Notes under the pieces: generated by a model | Database searches by the model: none | Told to the model about the DNA's origin: nothing | Seen by the model: the letters and a program-made list of their open reading frames with translations, nothing else | In this document: in pieces, positions 57,945 through 64,000 of the stretch | Numbering within the stretch: position 1 is the first letter of the stretch | Layout of the letters: the number at the start of each line of letters is the position of its first letter | Made by a program: the position numbers and the translations under genes | NCBI GenBank assembly: GCA_022828595.1 | Contig: JAKGHH010000001.1 | Location: 125,810,999 to 125,874,998 of the forward strand | Length of the DNA: 64,000 nucleotides | Direction: 5' to 3' | DNA from: Nelumbo lutea | Taxonomy: Eukaryota > Streptophyta > Magnoliopsida > Proteales > Nelumbonaceae

Positions 57945-58450
57945 CTACAACAAAGTTGGTGTCAGTAAATCCAAAAATGACAAGCAGATAAAAACAAAGC
58001 GCCAAAAGACAAAAATAGACCTATCCGAGCTCAGACTAGCCTGGGTGAGCTTCTCTTCGGTGATGTATTCCCGATGATCAAGCTTAGCCTGAGCACATGA
58101 GTGGAAGGCCTCCCACGTCTGCTGGTTGAGGGCGATGTTGGTTGCCTGGGTAGCCACCCTCCAGTTAGTAAGGAAGGGCCATCTTGTGTTGGCCCAGACC
58201 ACAAAGTAGTCCCGCTTCCAAGTCGGGACCATGCTCAGGAACTTATGCAGTAGCTTAAAGCCTAGGTGAAGAGATAAGTAGTAGACCTGCCCGTGCTCAG
58301 GGGGAGTGCTAGAGGCACTCTTTTTTATCAGCAGTATGGAGCAAAGTATGTCCGTGTCCAAAGAGAACCGCTTTTCATGGCAGAGGGAAATGGTCCCCAC
58401 TAAATTCCGAATGGAGTTGGGGTGGAGCTGATTCAGCATGATATTGAAAC
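57945..58450 (-). pseudogene. gypsy D antisense reading frame, N-terminal domain, split by E
   Basis: The minus strand encodes NQLHPNSIRNLVGTISL, SLHLGFKLLHKFLSMVP and WKRDYFVV, recognisable as the Transposase_28-type (putative gypsy-type transposon) domain. At 58,450 it meets element E; the upstream part of the frame resumes at 63,943-64,000. The protein is thought to derive from the element; its function is not known. Confidence 0.75.
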
Positions 58451-59015
58451 TATTATGAGCACCCGCACCACACGACAGCAGCAGAGGTAGCACCGCGCAC
58501 ACGACCGGCACCACACGACAGCGGCACCATGAGCCGCGTGCATGCACCGCGTGCAGCGCACACTGCGCGGCGGCGACACCACGAGCCGCGCGCACGCACC
58601 CGGTAGCAGCAGCAAAGCGGGGCCCACACCACAGCTCATAGGGGTGGGCCCACCCTTATCTGGACACGTCAAGAGAACTTGCCTCCAGCCTTCCTTATCT
58701 CTTATCTCTTATCTTGTCTTATCCTATCCCTATCTTAAGTAAGAATTGTGTTACCATTAGGAGTAGGTAATTAGTAGTTTGAGTTTAATTAGGAATTTCC
58801 TTCCGTTTTCTCCTATTTAAGGAGCCACGAATTGAAATAAAGCATTCAGTTTTCTAGTCAAGAAAAGAGTGAGGAGAGTTCGGGTGGTCTCTTGAACAAA
58901 TCACCCCCTCAGTTCGCCAACATAGGGTCAACTCGCAAAGGGAAGGGCAAGGGAAGGCAAGGAGTTTCCCCCATAAACCGCCCCATGACGAGATCCTACG
59001 CCCGGGCCCATAACA
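58451..59015 (+). repeat. 5' LTR of gypsy E
   Basis: 565 bp. It starts TATTATGAG where the 3' LTR has TGTTATGAG, so the second base is mutated. A GC-rich array of cacc-cgcgc-type repeats fills its first 170 bp. A TATTTAAGGAG near 58,815 is promoter-like. Confidence 0.92.
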
Positions 59016-59018
59016 TTT

Positions 59019-59031
59019 TGGTATTAGAGCC
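59019..59031 (+). other. primer-binding site of gypsy E
   Basis: TGGTATTAGAGCC, one mismatch from the initiator tRNA-Met complement, 3 bp after the LTR. Confidence 0.85.
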
Positions 59032-59038
59032 AAGCGTC

Positions 59039-60160
59039 ATGGGCGACATGGAGCAACTATCATCCAAGGTTCACGAGCTGGAACACCGTCTTGTGGAAAA
59101 TCACGTGGAGGTAAGAGAAGTTAAAGAGGACGTCAGGGAACTTCGACGTCTACTAGAGTTATACTTCTCCACCAGGGAAAGGAGCCCTGAAGGGGCAGCC
59201 ACCAACAACAACCGCCGCCCAGATCGGGTAGAGGGCTCCGGTAAACGACAGAATGACACCCCGACAGCAGCAGTCATATCCAAATACAATCGTCTGGAGT
59301 TCCCCTCATACAGCAGCATCGGTGACCCCCTTGGATGGCTGTACCGCTGTGAGCAATTCTTCCGCAATCAGCGCACGGAAGAGAAGGACAAGGTCAGCCT
59401 GGCAGCATTCCACTTGACTGATGAAGCACAGCTCTAGTTCTACCGAGTGGAGCAGGAAGAATCAGGCCTTAGTTGGGACCATTTCAAGTCGTATTGCCTC
59501 CTCCGGTTCGGACCCCCATTAACAAGCAACCCCTTGGGAGAGCTCATTAACCTCAAGCAGACCGGGACCGTCGCGGAGTATTAGCGGCAGTATCAGACCC
59601 TTCTCGCCAGAGCCTCTTCAGTTCGGCCAGACCAGCAGGTGGATATGTTCACAGCTGGCCTATCTGAACCTCTGAGAGTTGATGTGGAGATGCAAAGCCC
59701 ACCCAACTTGGTCACAGCAATGAATCTGGCCTGAGCCTTCGAGCGCAAGCTACAGATCAGCCGAGGGCCGTCTAGCATGGGGCGTCCCGCAACGACTTGG
59801 ACGAACCCAAGGTCTACTGCAGGAGGGCCGTCGATGGCTACCAACCGGGAACAACGCCCTTTCACCAGCAACACTACCCGATCTGCAACTAGCATGGGGA
59901 GCAGCACGACAACACCTCCCATTAGACGCTTATCCAGGGCCGAGATGGCCGAGCGCCGAGCCAAGGGCCAATGCTTCAATTGTGACGAGTTGTACTCAAC
60001 CGGCCACTTTTGCAAGCGGCTATTCTGCCTTCTAGTAGATGAACTGGAGGAGGAAGAAGTGGAATAGGCGGCACTAGAACCCGAGACCTCCCTCCATGCC
60101 ATCACTGGAATCCAAAACTCCCAAACCATGCAGCTACAGGCCCAGGTGGCAGGAAAATAG
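59039..60160 (+). pseudogene. gypsy E gag with zinc knuckle
   Basis: ATG at 59,039 (MGDMEQLSSKVHELEHRLVE) opens gag with a coiled-coil start. The conserved core YNRLEFPSYSSIGDPLGWLY is followed by AAFHLTDEAQL, then TAG at 59,435-59,437 where Trp is expected. More stops follow (59,582-59,584; TGA near 59,734). A zinc knuckle appears as CFNCDELYSTGHFCKRLF near 59,970-60,025, as in chromovirus gag. It would form the particle core and bind RNA. Confidence 0.85.
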
Positions 60161-60560
60161 GTACGGATTCTGGTTGACTTAGGGAGCACCCACAACTTCA
60201 TCAGCAAGTAGGCTGCGCTCCAACTGAAGCTACCAATGGAAGACAGACCACAGCTCTAGGTGGTTGTAGCAAATGGGGAGAGAGTTCACAGTCCAGGGAT
60301 TTGCCGAAGCGTCCAAATCCAGGTGGATTCTGAACTATTCCTCGCAGATCTATTTGTACTGACCCTAGACGAGTTCGGCATAGTGTTAGGAATTAAGTGG
60401 CACATCACCCTCAGCCCTATCCTATGGGATTTCAGTGCCTTGACCATGACGTTTGACTTACATGGGAAACAGGTCACCTGGAAAGGGACCAAGACGAGAG
60501 CAAGAAAACCACAGGTGCATACTCTTCATGGCGACGCCTTGCACACTGCAGAGATGGAGA
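60161..60560 (+). pseudogene. gypsy E protease
   Basis: RILVDLGSTHNFIS near 60,163-60,208 is the active site; the usual DSGS reads DLGS, codon TTA at 60,179-60,181, a likely C-to-T change. The catalytic Asp is kept. TAG codons at about 60,159 and 60,209 flank it. The later part ([20 protein letters not shown]) matches the usual protease tail. Confidence 0.8.
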
Positions 60561-61440
60561 GGCTTCTTGCCGATTTTTTAGACGTGTTCTCAGAGCCCAA
60601 GTGCCTTCCACCTGGCCGGTCGTGTGACCACCGGATTCCCTTAATACCAGAGGCAGGGCCCATTGTCGTGAGGCCGTACCGCTACCCGCACCTACAGAAG
60701 GACGAGATAGAGGGGCAGTGTACAGAGATGTTGGAACAGGGAATCATACGCCCCAACCGCTCTCCATTCTCTTCACCAGTCTTGTTGGTGCCAAAGCAAG
60801 ACGGCACCTGGAGATTTTGTGTGGACTACAGGGAGCTCAACAATGGAAACATCAAGGACAAGTTCCCGATTCCGGTGGTAGACGAATTGCTAGATGAGCT
60901 CCACGGGTCTCAGTACTTTTCTAAGCTAGATCTCAGGTCAGGCTACTTCCAGGTCCGAATGACCCCTAAAGATGTGGAGAAAACAGCCTTTCGAACACAT
61001 CACGACCACTTTGAATTCCTGGTCATGCCTTTTGGTCTCACAAATGCCCTACATTTCAGGCCCTGATGAACGAGGTATTTCGGCCCCACCTCCGCAGGTT
61101 CGTCCTAGTATTTTTCGACGGCATCTTAATTTACAGTACTTCGTGGGTAGAGCACGTTTGTCACCTAAGAACAGTTCAGAAGCCGCTACGACGGCATAAG
61201 TTATTCCTAAAACGAACCAAGTGCTCCTTCGGAGAGCCGCTGGTCCGTTACCTAGGCCATATAGTTAGCAGGGAAAGAGTCTCGGTAGATAACTCCAAGA
61301 TTCAAGCCATTTGGGAATGGCCCAAGCCTCAGACCATTAAGGCTCTCCGCGGGTTCTTGGGGCTCACGAGATACTATCGCAAGTTTGTAAGGGACTATGG
61401 ACTCCTGGTGGCCCCATTAACCAAGATGTTGAAGAAGAAT
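60561..61440 (+). pseudogene. gypsy E reverse transcriptase
   Basis: RT includes [40 protein letters not shown] and MPFGLTNA, then a short deletion shifts the frame near 61,050-61,070. It continues [10 protein letters not shown] in the other frame and FVLVFFDGILIYST. The catalytic motif is FFDG, not FFDD: GGC at 61,120-61,122 replaces the second Asp. RT activity should be abolished. Confidence 0.87.
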
Positions 61441-61899
61441 GCATTTCAATGGTATGAAGCAACTAACACCACCTTCACAAACCTAAGGGACGCACTCTCC
61501 ACTACCCCCGTGCTGCAACTACCAAACTTTGACCAAGAATTTATGGTGGAGTGTGATGTGTCTAGCATAGGCATCGGCACAGTGCTGCAACAGCAAGAGC
61601 ACCCCATAGCCTTCTTTAGCCGCAAACTATCAGATCGACACCTCAAGCTATCGGCCTACGAGCGTGAATTGATCGGACTAGCCAAGGCCGTCCATCACTA
61701 GAGGCCGTATTTGTGGGGCATGCCCTTTGTTGTCAAGACAGATCACTACAACCTCAAATACCTTCTAGAGCAGCGGCTTACTACTCCACCCCAACAACAC
61801 TGGGCAAGCAAACTACTAGGGTTTGACTTTCGCGTAGACCACAAGGCGGGAGCCTCTAACCGGGCAGCTGATGCGCTGTCCAGGTGTGAAGAGGAATGA
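61441..61899 (+). pseudogene. gypsy E RNase H
   Basis: Reads FMVECDVSSIGIGTVLQQ, IAFFSRKLSDRHLKLSAYER and, after TAG at 61,699-61,701 (Trp expected), RPYLWGMPFVVKTDHYNLKY and GASNRAADALSR. Apart from the nonsense codon the domain is well kept. Confidence 0.86.
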
Positions 61900-62880
61900 C
61901 ACACCTCTGCACGGTGTCCCAGCCCCGCGTGACCCTACTGGAGGACCTAAGGAGTGTGTTGCCCCAATCACCAGCATGGAGAGACCTGGTACAAGAATTG
62001 CAATCTGGCACAACCAAACCAAACTGGACCATCCACGAGGGACTTGTGCTGTACAAAGGAAGGATATATCTCCCAACTGATTGTCCCTTGATTCCAGACA
62101 TCCTCGCCAGCATCCATAACGCCACCCATGAAGGGGTTCATAAGACGTTACACCGCGTCCGTGCAGATTTTCATTGGCATGGTATGCGAGGCTCGGTTAG
62201 GGATTTCATCCAGAACTGCTCCGTATGTTAGCAATAAAAGTGAGATAACTTACATCCAGTAGGACTCCTATAGCCTCTTTCACTCCCAACACAGATCTAG
62301 GCCGATATCTCTATGGACTTCATTGAAGGCTTGCCTAATGTCAGTGGGAAATTCATCTTATTCGTAGTGGTGGACCACTTCTCCAAATATGCTCATTTCA
62401 TTCCATTGCCCCACCCCTATAGCGCAGTTTCTGTGGCCCACGCCTTTTTCACACACATCTTCCACCAACATGGGCTGCCCGAGTCCATTGTCAGTGACAG
62501 AGATGCAGTCTTCACCAGCACCTTCTAGAAGAAGCTATTAAGATTACAAGGCACGACCCTAGCCTTTTCCTCCGCCTATCATCCACAGACGGACCGGCAA
62601 ACGAAGGTTGTCAATCGCACCATAGAAATGTACCTCCGTTGTTTCGTAGGGGGCCAACCACGATGCTGGGTGGACTGCCTTCCTTGGGCTGAATACTGCT
62701 ATAACACATCCTACCACTCGTCCCTTGGCATGACTCCCTTCCGCGTGGTGTATGGGCGAGACCCTCCTCGTCTTCTCTCCTACCAACCGGGATCAACACA
62801 GTTGGAAGAAGTAGACCATAGCCTCCAAGACTGTGATGCCCTACTGGCTGAAGTCTCCTTACGTTTACAACAGGCATAGG
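61896..62880 (+). pseudogene. gypsy E integrase
   Basis: The HHCC finger is in HNATHEGVHKTLHRVRADFH and FIQNCSVC; stops follow near 62,228. The core reads FVVVDHFSKYAHFIP, IVSDRDAVFTSTF and, after TAG near 62,526, PQTDRQTKVVNRTIEMY. The usual GQTEVVN reads RQTKVVN: AAG at 62,604-62,606 replaces the catalytic Glu. The C-terminal part has WAEYCYNTSYHSSLGMTPF. Confidence 0.87.
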
Positions 62881-62885
62881 CACGC

Positions 62886-63395
62886 ATGAAAACGGCCTAC
62901 GATCAGCACCGCCGCGAGGTCACCTTCCAGCCAGGACAATTCATTTGGCTAAAGCTTCAGCCCTACCGGCAGCTCTCCCTCAAGCGACGGGCCCCCCAAA
63001 AGCTGACCACAAGGTTTTACGAGCCCTTCAAGGTCCTTCAACAGATCGGGAAGGTTGCCTATCAACTTGAACTGCCAGAGCACAGCAAAATCCATGACGT
63101 CTTCCATGTGTCCCTACTAAAGCCTTTTATAGGGACTCCCCCAACGCAAGTGCCTCCTCTACCTCCTCTCAAGGACGGCAGACCCATCCTCCATCCTAGA
63201 GCTCTTGTCCGGTCACGCATCAATCAGGGCACCCTCGAGATTTTAGTAGAATGGGAAGGACTACCTTCAGTAGAGGCCACCTGGATCCCCTAGACCGATC
63301 TCCACAACGCCTATCTAGACCTCGAGCTTGAGGATAAGCTCGTAGTCCAGGAGGGGAGTGATGTTATGAGCACCCGCACCACACGACAGCAGTAG
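62886..63395 (+). pseudogene. gypsy E integrase end and chromodomain
   Basis: The frame reads FIWLKLQPYRQLSLKRRAPQ and HDVFHVSLLKPF, the usual end of integrase. A chromodomain-like segment follows: ILVEWEGLPSVEATWIP, a TAG at 63,291-63,293, then LDLELEDKLVVQEG. Chromodomains of this class direct insertion toward heterochromatin marks. The frame would end in a TAG within the 3' LTR (63,393-63,395), common in chromoviruses. Confidence 0.85.
63351..63358 (+). other. polypurine tract of gypsy E
   Basis: GAGGGGAG just before the 3' LTR. Confidence 0.75.
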
Positions 63396-63937
63396 AGGCA
63401 ACACTGTGCACACGACTGGCACCATGAGCTGCGCGCACGCACCGCGCGCAGCGGCACCACGCGCACCATGCGGTGGCGGCACCATGAGCTGCTCGCACGC
63501 ACCCGGCAACAGTAGCAGAGCGGGGCCCACACGATAGCTCATAGGGGTGGGCCCACCCTTATTTGGACACGTCAAGAGAACTCGCCTCCAGCCTTCCTTA
63601 TCTCTTATCCCTTATCTTATCTTATCCTTATCCCTATCTTAAGTAAGAATTGTGTTACCATTAGGAGTAGGTAATTAGTAGTTTGAGTTCAAGTTGGAGT
63701 TTGAGTTTAATTAGGAATTTCCTTCTGAAATCTCCTATTTAAGGAGCCGCGAATTAAAATAAAGGATTTAGTTTTCTAGTCAAGAAAAGAGTGAGGAGAG
63801 TTCGGATGGTCTCTTGAACAAATCACCCCCTCAGTTTGCCACCATAGGGTCAATTCGCAAAGGGAAGGGCAAGGGAAGCCAAGGAGTTTCCCCCACAAAC
63901 CGCCCTGTGACAAGATCCTACGCCCGGGCCCATAACA
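63362..63937 (+). repeat. 3' LTR of gypsy E
   Basis: 576 bp, TGTTATGAG...CATAACA. It differs from the 5' LTR by about 22 substitutions in the last 375 bp, plus an 18-bp local duplication near 63,690 and several indels in the GC-rich part. Confidence 0.94.
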
Positions 63938-63942
63938 GAAAC

Positions 63943-64000
63943 GCCTTAACACCTCGGGGATAAGGGGGTGAAGAGGGGGACGAAGCCCGCCGACGAGCTA
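63943..64000 (-). pseudogene. gypsy D antisense frame resumes
   Basis: The minus strand reads LRPPLHPLIPEVLRRF up to the target site, the stretch that normally precedes the LHPNS block at 58,430. An in-frame TAG lies at the very edge (64,000-63,998), so the frame may be broken there. Confidence 0.65.

Larger units (their letters stand above)
58451..63937 (+). mobile_element. Ty3/gypsy chromovirus E, nested in D
   Basis: LTRs at 58,451-59,015 and 63,362-63,937 are flanked by GAAAC at 58,446-58,450 and 63,938-63,942. It has a tRNA-Met-type primer-binding site, a gag with a zinc knuckle, protease, RT, RNase H, integrase and a C-terminal chromodomain, the order of plant chromoviruses. The comparable part of the LTRs differs by roughly 6%, with extra indels in the GC-rich part. 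Several in-frame TAG/TGA codons and lost catalytic residues make it inactive. Confidence 0.95.
49225..64000 (+). mobile_element. Ty3/gypsy Tat-type element D (3' end outside)
   Basis: A 775-bp LTR (49,225-49,999) with TGATG...CATCA ends is followed by a TTGGCGCTGTTTGTGGGAA primer-binding site, gag, protease, RT, RNase H, a second archaeal-type RNase H, integrase, a 3' tandem-repeat zone, and an antisense reading frame. The second RNase H and the antisense gene are typical of the Tat/Ogre/Retand group. Element E splits the antisense frame at 58,451, and D resumes at 63,938. The 3' LTR is beyond the window. Numerous stops and lost catalytic residues show it is dead. Confidence 0.92.

Noticed and set aside
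57945..58672. Cys/Ala/Arg-rich extension of the antisense frame into 58,450-58,672
   Set aside because: That part is the GC-rich LTR of element E read backwards, not part of the D protein.
1..64000. CRISPR arrays, rRNA genes, phage or bacterial defence systems
   Set aside because: No regularly spaced direct repeats with unique spacers, no rRNA-like sequence and no bacterial gene layout; the sequence is plant nuclear DNA.

Overview
This is nuclear DNA from a flowering plant; the species cannot be named from the sequence. The evidence is split genes with GT-AG introns, Ty1/copia and Ty3/gypsy LTR retrotransposons with plant-type primer-binding sites, many MITE-like elements, and a plant-type TFIIF-beta gene. 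There is no bacterial-style gene organisation. Only one host gene is clearly recognisable; most of the rest is transposable elements in various states of decay and AT-rich intergenic sequence.

Left third (1-19,300): the 5' part of a minus-strand gene for the small subunit of general transcription factor IIF (TFIIF-beta/RAP30). Exon 1 is 18,765-18,586 and exon 2 is 3,756-3,648; the remaining exons lie beyond the left edge. Intron 1 is about 14.8 kb because it holds copia element B (minus strand, 5,258-16,323), itself split by a younger copia element C (plus strand, 5,706-11,293). Both have exact 5-bp target duplications, and their LTR divergence (about 2.5% against under 1%) agrees with the nesting order. 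Intron 2 holds the 5' end of a third copia element, A (1-1,476, minus). Intron 1 also carries a tandemly triplicated RNase H-like fragment from a non-LTR element.

Upstream of the gene (19,169-24,114) is a cluster of DNA transposons. One (19,851-21,203) has terminal inverted repeats of 220-280 bp around a broken purine-permease (PUP) gene fragment, a Pack-MULE-like arrangement. Beside it are a second inverted-repeat element, two members of a CCCACA-rich MITE family, and a PIF/Harbinger-like element with TAA duplications and a long ATT microsatellite.

Middle (24.1-49.2 kb) is gene-poor and AT-rich. It contains a Mutator-like MITE with 9-bp duplications, TRIM-like LTR fragments, several foldback elements, degenerate long tandem repeats, and a hAT-like element almost filled by a palindromic 14-bp minisatellite. 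A few short open segments around 46.1-47.8 kb look exon-like but are not recognised. A LINE-type RNase H remnant lies near 48.3-49.0 kb.

Right quarter (49,225-64,000): a Tat-type gypsy element D with gag, protease, RT, two RNase H domains, integrase, a 3' tandem-repeat zone and an antisense reading frame. The antisense frame is interrupted by a chromodomain-bearing gypsy element E (58,451-63,937; target duplication GAAAC). D and E carry many nonsense codons, frameshifts and lost catalytic residues, so neither looks autonomous.
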